Source: an uncultured Oscillospiraceae bacterium (GTDB taxonomy: Bacteria > Bacillota > Clostridia > Oscillospirales > Oscillospiraceae). Taken from it: 64,000 nt of DNA. Shown here piece after piece: positions 41,499 through 50,226 of this stretch. The notes beneath the pieces were generated by a model, which was not told the DNA's origin, made no database searches, and was given only the letters and a program-made list of their open reading frames with translations. Numbering within the stretch: the first letter of the stretch is position 1; the number at the start of each line of letters is the position of its first letter. The position numbers and the translations under genes were made by a program. The DNA lies in contig CAKUBI010000005.1 of assembly GCA_934636865.1 (NCBI GenBank), positions 1 through 64,000 on the forward strand, in the 5' to 3' direction.

Positions 41499-43882
41499 AT
41501 GATCAGCTATGAGCCGGCGGAGCAGGGCGTATACTCTAACGGCGGCTATACGATCGACAAGATCTCCCATCCCACGCTGGGCGCGGGTGAGGTGGACGGC
41601 ATCCTGACCGGCGATGATCAGGACCGCAGCAACAGCTATTCGTGGTCCATGGCGGACGGCGGAGATGACAGCGACTATATCTACATCGGCACCTGCTACA
41701 ACTCCACCTACTACATCTACCACAACAACGTGCAGACGGCGCTCAACAAGCTCAAAAGCGAGGGCAAGCTGCCCGAGAGCGCCGACACCAAGACCATGGT
41801 GGCCGAGATCGTGAGCGTCATGTTCGGCGTTGATACATTTGACGAGACCGGCATGAATGACTGGGCTCCCGTCATCATCTCCGTGAACAAAAAGACGGGC
41901 GAGGCGAAGATCATTTTCCGCGAGAGGGATATCTGGGCAGACAACCCCAAGATCTTCCCCGGCTATTCCGCGCAGCTGCCGACAAAGAACTATCTGTCCG
42001 GCTGCCGTATGGTCTGCGAGTTCGGCGGCAAGCTCTACTTTGCCGGTATGGGTAACCCCACGGCCACGCTGGTCGAGGTAGACCCTGCGACGAACGAGGC
42101 CCGCATCGCCTACTATAACATCCGTTATACGCGCGGCGTGTCCAACGGCGTGCACGGCCTTCTGGTCTACGACGGCGAGATCCTTATGTGCCTTGCGACC
42201 GACAACTATGACGGCAACAAGACCCCCGGCGGCATCATCGTGGCCAGCAGCAATCCCGGCGCGGACCTGGACAGCTGGCGCGTCATTGCCGATCAGGACG
42301 ACTTTGACGGCCTGCCCGCCGTTATGCAGGTGGACGGCCTCAACGGCGGCGGTATCTGGGATATCATAGAGTACAACGGTGATCTGTATGTTACTGTCGT
42401 GACCGACAAGAGCATCGACGGCAAGATCAACAAGCAGGGCTTTGCCATGTACCGCGGCGAAAAGAAGGCGGACGGCAGCTTCACCTGGACGCAGGTCGTC
42501 GGTGAAAATGGCACGAGCACTTTGAGCAGGTGGGCGGCAAGGACGATAACCCCAATTTCCCCAACGGCCCCATCGGCAACCTCGGCGCGGGCCTTGGCAA
42601 TAACTCCAACCAGTATGTCTGGCGCATGGGCGTGCACAACGGCGAATTCTACATCGGCACCTATGACACCTCCACGCTGACCTACAACTTCACGCAGATC
42701 ACGGACGGTACGGTCGCCAACATGGAGTATGACGACATCAGCGGGCGCGCCGACGCGCTGCATGCTGCGCTTGATCAGGTGCTGGGCGAGTATAAGGACG
42801 ATGAACTCCTGCAGTGGTTCCTGAACAAGACCATTTTCTCTGACTATACGGCAAAGCTCTATCAGAAGCTTGCCGGTTTTGCAACGGATATGTCGGCCGA
42901 CAAGAATCCGGTCCCGGATTACCGCAAGATGCTCGAGGACTATGAGTCCTTCAAGAAGAGCGTGTATGGCGTTCTCGACCGTCTGACGAGCCTGAGTGCG
43001 AAGGACTTCCTTGAGAACTGTGCAGTGAAGAACGGCCCTGCAATCTATGCTGCGGCAGAGGGCGGGTTTGCTTCCGATCCTGCCAACGGCGCGTCTGATC
43101 TCAGCACGCTCGGATTTGTGGACAACCTCAAGAAAAATCTCAGAGCAGCGGTCGATAAGATTTTTGAGGTCTATGATAAGATGGTTTACGATGAGACCAT
43201 CCACAACTTTGTTTACTACTTCGGCTGCAACTATTATGCCCAGCAGAGCGAGCGCGGCTTCGACCTTCTCGTGTCCAATGACGGTGTGAACTTCGACGCC
43301 ATTACCCGCGACGGCCTGGGCGACGGCTCGAACCACGGCCTGCGCTGCATCGCCTCCACGAGCCAGGGCGTGTTCCTCGGCACGGCGAACCCCTATTACG
43401 GCACACAGCTGTGGCTGATGCACAGCGATGCTGACCAGCAGCCCGAGAAAGCACCGGAAGTGCCTGACGCGAAAGACCTTCCCGAGAGCTATGTCGTCCG
43501 CTGTACGACGGACAACAGCGGCCACGCGGCGGTGTCCATGAGCCGGATTGCCGGTACGGCGGTCATCGGCGAGGTTGCCAAGAGCGATGACGGCTACACC
43601 TGCCCTGTCACGGTGTCCACCGAGGCCTATGCCGCCGCCTATGCAGCACAGACCGGCAAGGCGCACACCGCGGCTGCCGGCAGCATTACCTTCAATATGA
43701 CCTGGGACGGTGAAAAGTGGACCGCGCCCACCGAGACGGATCTTCCCGTGATCGATGTGGTCTGCACAGCTGACAGCGGCAGCACCGGCGGCAATACCGG
43801 CGAAAGCCGCCCTGACCGGCTGATTTTTGCCGCGAAAAAGCCTCTTTTTTACGTCGCGAAGGGGGGAGATTGCAACTGCTGA
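41499..43882 (+). pseudogene. Frameshifted and truncated secreted beta-propeller-like protein
   Basis: Two frames encode one protein. The first (to 42680) reads through repeats such as YIYIGTCYNSTYYIYHNN and GNPTATLVEVDPATNEARIA; the second (frame from about 42505 to 43882) continues with FEQVGGKDDNPNFPNGPIG and NGEFYIGTYDTSTLTYNF. They switch near 42505-42525, where a net loss of one base (or gain of two) explains the shift. The 5' end has no signal peptide: the frame opens only at a stop (41457) and starts mid-protein. The 3' end breaks off after a Gly/Thr linker (GSTGGNTGES) without a wall anchor. It is therefore truncated at both ends as well as frameshifted. The parent was probably a large extracellular protein with ligand-binding repeats; no family is recognised. 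Confidence 0.7.
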
Positions 43883-44077
43883 ATAGGACGTCATGCAGAT
43901 TGCCTGGAGCAATTGCGGATGAGCTTGCGTCAGGCAGGCTGTTTTGCAACGAAAAGGGCTGAAATGTGTCATTTTGTTAAAAAAATGACAGAATTTTACA
44001 TGTTCCGCTAAATATTTACCATTTCGATAAAAATGTTAAGTGTTTTTTATGACAAGCGACGGAAATGCCTTCTTTGC

Positions 44078-44106
44078 TTGACATTGAACAAATTTGCCGA
44101 TATAAT
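44078..44106 (+). promoter_or_regulatory. Consensus promoter of TRAP operon
   Basis: TTGACA (44078-44083) and TATAAT (44101-44106) are both perfect and 17 bp apart. Such a strong promoter usually needs a repressor. Confidence 0.85.
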
Positions 44107-44116
44107 CAGCTCGAAC

Positions 44117-44129
44117 TTTGTAAGACATA
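44117..44129 (+). promoter_or_regulatory. Candidate operator of TRAP operon
   Basis: TTTGTAAGACATA begins 11 nt after the end of the -10 box. It matches 11 of 13 bases of TTTGTCCGACATA, which lies at exactly the same distance from the -10 box of the transketolase 2 promoter. An inverted TTTGTCC half-site follows at 44137-44143. Confidence 0.55.
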
Positions 44130-44173
44130 TGACATTAGGACAAAGAAAATTTGATCGTTGGAGGTAACTGTGT

Positions 44174-45202
44174 ATGAAGCAAGGGAAGACAATCATCACT
44201 GCGCTGTTGGCAGCGGCCATGATCGCCGCCACGCTGACCGGCTGCGGCAGTACGGACACGACCGAGCGGGGAGAGGACGAATACCAGAAGATCAACCTCT
44301 CCATGGCGGTCAACGGTACTGATACGCAGATCGACTCTCTCGTAGCGCACCACTTCGCCGATCTGGTGGCGGAGCGTTCGAACGGCAACATCGTCATCGA
44401 CGTGTTCTCGAACGACACGCTGGCCGGCGGCAACAGCACCAAGGGCGTTGAGTACATCGCCGTGGGCGGCTCCGATCTGGGCGCCTACGCAACGTGCGTG
44501 CTGGCGAACCTGGAGCCCAAGATGTCCGTTGCAACGCTGCCCTGGTCCTTCACATCCTATCAGCAGGCGCGTGAGGTGATCGATTCCACCGGTGGCGCGT
44601 ATTATTCGGAGCTGCTGGCGGCCAAGGGCATCACCTACCTCGGCTCGTTCCACAACGGCTTCCGTCAGCTGACCAACAGCAAGCACCCCGTCACCACGCC
44701 GGAGGACATGAAGGGTCTCAAGATCCGCGTTCCCGGTTCGGCGGTGTACATGAACGTTTTCAAGGCCCTGGGCGCAAGCCCCACCGCGATGAGCTGGAGC
44801 GAGGTCTTTACCGCCATCCAGCAGGGCACGATCGACGGCCAGGAGAATGGCTGCTCGGTCACCAAGTCCGCCAAGATGGACGAGATCCAGCAGTACATGA
44901 CCATCTGGAACTACAGCTATGAAAACGACCTCTTCGTCGCCAACTCCAAGGTTTGGAACAACCTTGAGGAAAAGACCCAGCAGCTCCTTCAGGAGTGCGC
45001 CACGGAGTCCTGCGAGTGGGGCCGCGACCGTCTCGAGGCCGAGGAGGACGAGCTCATCAAGGGCTTCCAGGATGAGGGCATGCAGGTCGAGATCCTCACC
45101 GAGGATCAGCTTCAGGCCTTCAAGGATGCCGTCGCTGACGTGACCGCCGAGCTGAAGCAGTCCTACGGCGAGGAAGCCTGCGCGGCCTTCGGGATCAATT
45201 AA
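44174..45202 (+). CDS. TRAP transporter substrate-binding lipoprotein (DctP family)
   Basis: The 342-residue solute receptor has a lipoprotein signal (lipobox LTGC, Cys24). The DctP fold is evident, with Arg185 in LKIRVPGS as the expected carboxylate clamp and the conserved QQGTIDGQENG segment. TRAP receptors mostly bind organic acids, sugar acids or sulfonates through that arginine. It is first in an operon with the small and large membrane subunits, with 11 nt to the next start. A strong promoter with a candidate operator precedes it. The ligand is unknown; coupling to transketolase genes suggests a sugar acid or related compound. Confidence 0.94.
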   Translation: MKQGKTIITALLAAAMIAATLTGCGSTDTTERGEDEYQKINLSMAVNGTDTQIDSLVAHHFADLVAERSNGNIVIDVFSNDTLAGGNSTKGVEYIAVGGSDLGAYATCVLANLEPKMSVATLPWSFTSYQQAREVIDSTGGAYYSELLAAKGITYLGSFHNGFRQLTNSKHPVTTPEDMKGLKIRVPGSAVYMNVFKALGASPTAMSWSEVFTAIQQGTIDGQENGCSVTKSAKMDEIQQYMTIWNYSYENDLFVANSKVWNNLEEKTQQLLQECATESCEWGRDRLEAEEDELIKGFQDEGMQVEILTEDQLQAFKDAVADVTAELKQSYGEEACAAFGIN

Positions 45203-45213
45203 GGAGGGTGCAT

Positions 45214-45684
45214 ATGTTAGAAAAGATCGAAAAATTCGTAGCCTGCGTCGCAGTCTCCATCATGGCGGTGCTGGTCTTCGTCAACGTCATCGCCCGCTAT
45301 GTGTTCGGCGATTCTCTCGCGGTCTCCGATGAGCTCTCCACCTACCTGTTCGTTCTGATGAGCTTCATGGGCACGGCCATCGCGGCCCGCCGCAAGGCGC
45401 ACCTGGGCCTGTCCATCGTCACCGACCGCGTCAGCCCCCGCGCCCGCATGATCATCAACGAGGTCATGTACGCCATTTCCGCGCTGTTCTGCCTGCTCAT
45501 CGTCATCTTCGGCGTGCAGATGGTCATCAGCCAGTACCAGATGGGCCAGGAGACTGCAACGATGCAGTGGCCCGAGTGGATCTACGGTTCCTTCGTCCCC
45601 ATCGGCGCGGCGTTCGCGATGCTCGCGTTCCTGCAGACCATGGTGCAGATGTATAAGGACTATCAGGCAGAGGAGGGCAAATAA
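45214..45684 (+). CDS. TRAP transporter small permease (DctQ family)
   Basis: The 156-residue membrane protein has four predicted helices (ACVAVSIMAVLVFVNVIARY, LSTYLFVLMSFMGTAIAARR and two more in the C-terminal half). The motif VNVIARYVFG is typical of DctQ. I use the ATG at 45214, 6 nt behind AAGGAGG; the GTG at 45208 overlaps the ribosome site. It is immediately followed by the large permease, whose ATG comes directly after its stop codon. It forms the membrane complex with DctM and works with the periplasmic-type lipoprotein receptor. Confidence 0.93.
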   Translation: MLEKIEKFVACVAVSIMAVLVFVNVIARYVFGDSLAVSDELSTYLFVLMSFMGTAIAARRKAHLGLSIVTDRVSPRARMIINEVMYAISALFCLLIVIFGVQMVISQYQMGQETATMQWPEWIYGSFVPIGAAFAMLAFLQTMVQMYKDYQAEEGK

Positions 45685-46971
45685 ATGGTTGGTATCGTAT
45701 TACTCGGCGTTTTCGTGGTGCTGCTGGCGTTCGGCGCACCGATCGCAGTCTGCCTCGGCATGTCCAGCGTGAGCGCGATCCTCGTGCAGGGCGCGGGCAA
45801 GCCGCTCGAGGCCATCATGAGCGTTCTGCCCCGTCTGTGCTCCTCGGCGAGCAGCAAGTTCGTTCTGCTGGCCATCCCGTTCTTCATCCTCTCCGGCAAC
45901 GTGATGGAGAAGGCCGGCATCTCCGGCCGCCTCATCAATCTGGCGGAAAAGTGCCTGGGCCACATCCGCGGCGGCATGGCCATGGTCTGCGTGGTCGTTT
46001 CCTGCTTCTTCGCCGCCATCTCCGGCTCCGGCCCGGCGACCGTCGCCGCGCTGGGTCTTATCATGATCCCCGCGCTTGTGAAGGCCGGCTATCCCGCTTC
46101 CTTCTCCTGCGCGCTGATGGCCGCGGGCGGCGCAATCGGCGTCGTTATCCCGCCCTCCATCACCTTCGTTGTCTACGGCTCCATTGCTGATGCTTCCATC
46201 ACGGACCTGTTCATCTCCGGCTTCCTGCCCGGCCTTCTGATGGGCCTCGGCCTGATCGTGGCCGCTATGATCCTGGGACGCAAGATGGACCTCAAGGTCC
46301 TGCCCAAGGCCACCGGCAAGGAGCGCTGGAAGGCGTTCAAGGACGCGTTCTGGGGCCTGCTGATGCCCGTCATCATCCTCGGCGGTATCTACGGCAGCGT
46401 GTTCACCCCGACCGAGGCGGCCGCAGTGTCCGTGTTCTACGGCCTGATCGTCGGCGTGTTCATCTATCATGAGATCGACTTCAAGAAGATGAAGGATATC
46501 CTTGTTGACTCCTGCTCCACCACCGCCACCGTCATGTTCATCACCATGGGCGCGACGCTGTTCGGCTACGTCCTCACCCGCGCGAGACTCGACCTTGCCA
46601 TCAAGGACTTCATGCTCAACGTTACGGGCGGCAACTGGATCATCTTCTTCATCATCGTCAACATCGTTCTGCTGATTGCGGGCTGCTTCCTCGACTCCAC
46701 CTCCGCGCTCTATATCTTCACGCCGCTGTTCGCGCCGGTCGCGCTGGAGCTGGGCATTAATCCCATCCACCTCGGCACCGTGATGATCGTGAACCTGGCC
46801 ATCGGCCTGTTCACGCCTCCCGTCGGCGTCAACCTGTACGTCGCCTGCGGCATCGGCAAGATCAAGATCGAGGAGATCACCAAGGGCATTATCCCGTGCC
46901 TGATCGCAGAGCTCGTCGTGCTGCTGCTGGTCACGTATATCCCCGGCCTCTCCACGATGTTCATCGGCTGA
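45685..46971 (+). CDS. TRAP transporter large permease (DctM family)
   Basis: The 428-residue channel subunit has about 12 helices. Typical DctM features are GAPIAVCLGMSSVSAILVQG, the AISGSGPATVAALGLIMIPA loop, AAGGAIGVVIPPSITFVVYG and the C-terminal TPPVGVNLYVACGIGKIK. It uses a Na+ or H+ gradient to drive uptake. It begins directly after the DctQ stop codon with GAGGAGGG upstream and ends at a terminator, closing the TRAP operon before the transketolase 2 operon. Confidence 0.95.
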   Translation: MVGIVLLGVFVVLLAFGAPIAVCLGMSSVSAILVQGAGKPLEAIMSVLPRLCSSASSKFVLLAIPFFILSGNVMEKAGISGRLINLAEKCLGHIRGGMAMVCVVVSCFFAAISGSGPATVAALGLIMIPALVKAGYPASFSCALMAAGGAIGVVIPPSITFVVYGSIADASITDLFISGFLPGLLMGLGLIVAAMILGRKMDLKVLPKATGKERWKAFKDAFWGLLMPVIILGGIYGSVFTPTEAAAVSVFYGLIVGVFIYHEIDFKKMKDILVDSCSTTATVMFITMGATLFGYVLTRARLDLAIKDFMLNVTGGNWIIFFIIVNIVLLIAGCFLDSTSALYIFTPLFAPVALELGINPIHLGTVMIVNLAIGLFTPPVGVNLYVACGIGKIKIEEITKGIIPCLIAELVVLLLVTYIPGLSTMFIG

Positions 46972-46979
46972 TTTTCCCT

Positions 46980-47015
46980 ATGGCTCCGGACGGAAAGACT
47001 ACCGTCCGGAGCCAT
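46980..47015 (+). terminator. Terminator of TRAP operon
   Basis: ATGGCTCCGGACGG and CCGTCCGGAGCCAT pair over 14 bp around 8 nt, followed by TTTC. Confidence 0.85.
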
Positions 47016-47082
47016 TTCACCGCCCTTTTCCGGCTGCAAAATGTGAAAATCGGATTTTTTGAGAAAAATTTCAAAATAGGTA

Positions 47083-47110
47083 TTGACTTTGTCAGACAAA
47101 GGGATATACT
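47083..47110 (+). promoter_or_regulatory. Promoter of transketolase 2 operon
   Basis: TTGACT (47083-47088) is 16 bp from TATACT (47105-47110). The spacer is almost filled by the palindrome TTTGTCAGACAAA. Confidence 0.8.
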
Positions 47111-47133
47111 AAGCTTGTCTTTTGTCCGACATA
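47088..47133 (+). promoter_or_regulatory. Tandem operator sites at transketolase 2 promoter
   Basis: TTTGTCAGACAAA (47088-47100) is a perfect dyad between -35 and -10. TTTGTCCGACATA (47121-47133) lies just downstream of the start point. Both follow TTTGTNNGACAWA, consistent with a GntR/FadR-type repressor; the GntR gene at 50227 is the obvious candidate. Confidence 0.6.
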
Positions 47134-47176
47134 GTAACAACAAGCACAGAACCAAACTATTGATGAGGTGATTTTT

Positions 47177-48013
47177 GTGAAAGATATTTCCATCAAGGAA
47201 CTGAAAAACACCGCCACGCAGATGCGCATGAAGGTCATTGACATGATCTACAAGGCACAGTCTGGTCATCCGGGCGGCTCTCTCTCCGCGGCGGACTTTG
47301 TGACCGCCTGCTACTTCAAGTACATGAACGTGGACCCGAAGAACCCCCGCTGGGCGGACCGCGACCGCATGGTCCTCTCCAAGGGCCATGTGTGCCCCAT
47401 CCAGTATGCCTGCCTTGCGACGGTCGGCTTCTTCCCCGAGTCTGAGCTCGACACCCTGCGCAAGGAGGGCTCCATGCTCCAGGGCCACCCCTCGATGAAC
47501 CGTTGCCCCGGCATTGATATCTCCACCGGTTCCCTGGGCCAGGGCCTTGCCTGCGCCGCCGGTATGGCGCTGGCCGGCAAGATGGACCACAAGGACTACA
47601 AGGTGTTCTGCGTCGTCGGCGACGGCGAAGCGCAGGAGGGCGAGATCTGGGAGGCTGCGAACACTGCCCACAAGTACGGTCTCGACAACCTGATCGTCTT
47701 TGTTGACTACAACAACCTCCAGCTCGACGGCACCTGCGACGAGATTATGCCCAACGGCGACCTCGGCGAGAAGTTCAAGGCCTTCGGCTGGGAGACGCTC
47801 GAGATCGACGGTCACAGCATGGAAGAGATCGTTGCGGCCATCGACAAGTGCTACGCCTCCAAGAACGGCAAGCCCAAGTGCATCTACGGCCACACCGTCA
47901 AGGGCAAGGGCGTTTCCTTCATGGAGAACCAGTGCGGCTGGCACGGCGTCGCCCCCAACGATGAACAGTACAAGCAGGCCATGGCTGAGCTCAAGGCCCA
48001 GCTGATCGATTAA
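47177..48013 (+). CDS. Transketolase, N-terminal subunit (system 2)
   Basis: The 278-residue thiamine-diphosphate-binding subunit has the His motif SGHPGGSLS, the GDG motif (VVGDGEAQEGEIWEAANTAH) ending at VDYNN, and the KGKGVSFMEN tail. I start at GTG 47177, 8-9 nt after GAGG; the frame's earlier GTG at 47168 overlaps the ribosome site. The C-terminal subunit begins 17 nt after its stop. It is clearly distinct from system 1 at 36302-37159, though the C-terminal end of both reads GKGVSFME and AMAELKA. It probably processes the sugar acid or sugar taken up by the TRAP system just upstream. Confidence 0.94.
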   Translation: MKDISIKELKNTATQMRMKVIDMIYKAQSGHPGGSLSAADFVTACYFKYMNVDPKNPRWADRDRMVLSKGHVCPIQYACLATVGFFPESELDTLRKEGSMLQGHPSMNRCPGIDISTGSLGQGLACAAGMALAGKMDHKDYKVFCVVGDGEAQEGEIWEAANTAHKYGLDNLIVFVDYNNLQLDGTCDEIMPNGDLGEKFKAFGWETLEIDGHSMEEIVAAIDKCYASKNGKPKCIYGHTVKGKGVSFMENQCGWHGVAPNDEQYKQAMAELKAQLID

Positions 48014-48030
48014 GCGAGGAGGGAAGAGCA

Positions 48031-48972
48031 ATGAGTGATAAGAAAATGATCGCCACCCGCGAGGGCTTCGGCAAGGAGATCGTGGAGCTCGGCAAGGAGA
48101 ATCCCGACATTCTGGTCGTCGATATCGATATCGGCAAGAGCTGCAAGACCGGCGAATTCCGCAAGGAGCTTCCCGACCAGTACATCAACGTCGGTATTGC
48201 CGAGCAGAACGGCGCCGGCTTGGCCGCCGGTCTTGCCACCTGCGGCAAGATCCCCTTCGTGGTCACCTATGCCGTGTTCGGCTCCCTTCGTATGTGCGAG
48301 ATGATCCGTCAGGAGATCTGCTACCCCAACCTGAACGTGAAGATCGCCTGCTCCCACGGCGGCGTGACCCCTGCCAACGACGGCGCTTCCCATCAGGCCA
48401 TCGAGGATATGGGCGTTCTGCGCACCATCCCCAACATGACCGTCATCATGCCTGCGGACTACAACTCCGCCCGCAAGCTCGTCCGCGCCGCTGCCGAGGT
48501 CTACGGCCCCGTGTATCTGCGCTTTACCCGTGACGCCATCCCTCAGATCTACGATGAGGATGTGGAGTTCACCATCGGCAAGGCCCACCAGATCCAGGAC
48601 GGCAAGGACGTCGTCATCATCGCCAACGGCGATACCGTGCGCCTTGCGGTCGATGCCGCCAAGGAGCTCGAGGGCAAGGGCATTTCCGCCCGCGTGCTCG
48701 ACATGCACACCATCAAGCCGCTTGACGTCGAGGCTGTGACCGCCGCGGTCAACGAGGTCGGCAAGATCATCACCGTCGAGGACCACAACATCCTCAACGG
48801 CCTCGGCTCGGCTGTGTGCGAGGTCGCTGCCGAGATGGGCAAGGGCATCGTCAAGAGAGTCGGCATTCAGGACCAGTTCGGTCAGTCCGCGCCCTATGAG
48901 CGTCTGCTGGCCATGAACGGCGTGACCGTCGAGAATATCGTCGGCATCGCGGAAGAGCTGGTCAAGGGTTAA
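48031..48972 (+). CDS. Transketolase, C-terminal subunit (system 2)
   Basis: The 313-residue partner supplies the catalytic Glu (NVGIAEQNGAGLAAGLA) and the substrate-side loop SHGGVTPANDGASHQAIEDM, then the C-terminal domain. GAGGAGGGAAG precedes the ATG. It forms a heteromer with the 278-residue subunit. Transketolase activity moves a two-carbon ketol unit; the acceptor may be a standard aldose phosphate from the pentose phosphate pathway. The donor sugar is unknown. Dxs-like function is unlikely because Dxs is a single ~620-residue chain. Confidence 0.94.
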   Translation: MSDKKMIATREGFGKEIVELGKENPDILVVDIDIGKSCKTGEFRKELPDQYINVGIAEQNGAGLAAGLATCGKIPFVVTYAVFGSLRMCEMIRQEICYPNLNVKIACSHGGVTPANDGASHQAIEDMGVLRTIPNMTVIMPADYNSARKLVRAAAEVYGPVYLRFTRDAIPQIYDEDVEFTIGKAHQIQDGKDVVIIANGDTVRLAVDAAKELEGKGISARVLDMHTIKPLDVEAVTAAVNEVGKIITVEDHNILNGLGSAVCEVAAEMGKGIVKRVGIQDQFGQSAPYERLLAMNGVTVENIVGIAEELVKG

Positions 48973-49032
48973 TTAAAATCGGTAGTCAAACCATTTGAAT
49001 CATATTGAGATCTGATACAGGAGGTTATTACC

Positions 49033-49971
49033 ATGAAAATCGGATTTGTCGGCTGCGGCGCCATCGGCAGCTGCTATGCAAGCTATCTGTCCCGCAAGCA
49101 CGAGGTCTGCGTGCTTGATACCTATGCTCCGGTCATCGAGGCCATCAAGGAGCACGGCATCCTTCTCGACGAGTGCGTGCCCGGCACGGGCACCGGCGAG
49201 ACCGTCGCCTTCCACCCCGCCATGGCGACCACCGATCCCAAGGAGATCGGCGTTGTGGATCTGCTGATCGTGTTCGTGCACTATCAGTACCTTGAAGCGG
49301 CTGTGCGCAACGCGCTGCCGATGATCGACAAGCACACCATGATCCTCTGCCTGCAGAACGGTCTGGGCAACTACGATGAGATCGCCAAGGTCGTGCCCGA
49401 GGAGCAGATCATCATCGGCAACACCGCCTTCGGCTCCACCCCCGTGGCCCCCGGCCATGTGAAGCACACCGGTACCGGCGTGACCAACATGGGTTCTCTC
49501 AAGGCTCCTCTGGCGAAGGTCGAGGAAATGGCCAACGGCCTGCGTGAGGCCGGTCTCGAGGTCCAGGTCCACGAGAACGTGATGAACGCCATCTGGCACA
49601 AGCTGCTGGCGAACGTCGCCATCAACGGCATGAGCGCCCTGCTCGAGACCAAGAACGGCTTTGTTGACGGCAACCAGTACGCCCACGAGGCGGCCCGTAT
49701 GCTGGTCGAGGAAGCCATCGTCGTCGCGAACGCCTGCGGCTGTACGCTCGACCATGACGCCGAGCTGGAGCACGCCTACGAGGTTTCCCGCATGACCGAT
49801 GAGACCATCAGCTCCATGGTGCAGGATGTCACGCATCACCGTGAGACCGAGATCCGCATCATCACCGGCGCTGTGTGCCGTCTCGGCCGTGAGCACGGCA
49901 TCGCGACGCCCTGCAACGACCTGATGCTCCAGCTGGTGCTGGCCAAGCAGTCCATCTACCTCGGCAGATAA
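49033..49971 (+). CDS. Ketopantoate reductase (PanE/ApbA) family protein
   Basis: The 312-residue NAD(P)-dependent enzyme has the nucleotide motif GFVGCGAIGS (Gly7-Cys-Gly9-Ala-Ile-Gly12) and the family's central block NVMNAIWHKLLANVAINGMS, which holds the likely catalytic Lys. True PanE makes pantoate, but no other pantothenate gene is nearby, and the position right after the transketolase 2 genes (60-nt gap, good AGGAGG site) suggests a 2-keto or 2-hydroxy acid reductase acting on a pathway intermediate. The start is unambiguous. It ends before a strong terminator, closing the operon. Confidence 0.9.
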   Translation: MKIGFVGCGAIGSCYASYLSRKHEVCVLDTYAPVIEAIKEHGILLDECVPGTGTGETVAFHPAMATTDPKEIGVVDLLIVFVHYQYLEAAVRNALPMIDKHTMILCLQNGLGNYDEIAKVVPEEQIIIGNTAFGSTPVAPGHVKHTGTGVTNMGSLKAPLAKVEEMANGLREAGLEVQVHENVMNAIWHKLLANVAINGMSALLETKNGFVDGNQYAHEAARMLVEEAIVVANACGCTLDHDAELEHAYEVSRMTDETISSMVQDVTHHRETEIRIITGAVCRLGREHGIATPCNDLMLQLVLAKQSIYLGR

Positions 49972-50078
49972 GGCTGCTTTTCGCGGCAGCGCGCCGCAAA
50001 ACAAAGCAAGGCCCGTAGGGCCGGCGTCAATATCAGTTCCCGCGCAGATCAGCGGCGTATGCCGATCCTGACCTTTTC

Positions 50079-50124
50079 AGCAGCGGACGGCAGATATTCT
50101 CCTCCTGCCGTCCGCTGCTTTGTT
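50079..50124 (+). terminator. Terminator of transketolase 2/reductase operon
   Basis: AGCAGCGGACGGCAG and CTGCCGTCCGCTGCT pair perfectly over 15 bp around 11 nt, followed by TTTGTT. Confidence 0.9.
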
Positions 50125-50143
50125 AAAATGAACACGCTTTTTC

Positions 50144-50172
50144 TTGACGGGAAGCGAAAATTGTACTATGTT
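50144..50172 (+). promoter_or_regulatory. Promoter of GntR gene
   Basis: TTGACG (50144-50149) is 17 bp from TATGTT (50167-50172). Confidence 0.75.
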
Positions 50173-50185
50173 ATACATAGTACAA
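50161..50185. promoter_or_regulatory. 25-bp palindrome covering the GntR -10 box
   Basis: TTGTACTATG and CATAGTACAA are perfect inverted arms around TTATA. The arms bury the -10 hexamer, the usual geometry of negative autoregulation. Confidence 0.75.
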
Positions 50186-50226
50186 TCCGATCATATGGCT
50201 ATCAGGCATGAAAGGAACAAAGCATT

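Noticed and set aside
47177..48972. 1-deoxy-xylulose-5-phosphate synthase
   Set aside because: Two separate subunits of ~280 and ~313 residues with transketolase motifs; Dxs is one chain of about 620 residues.
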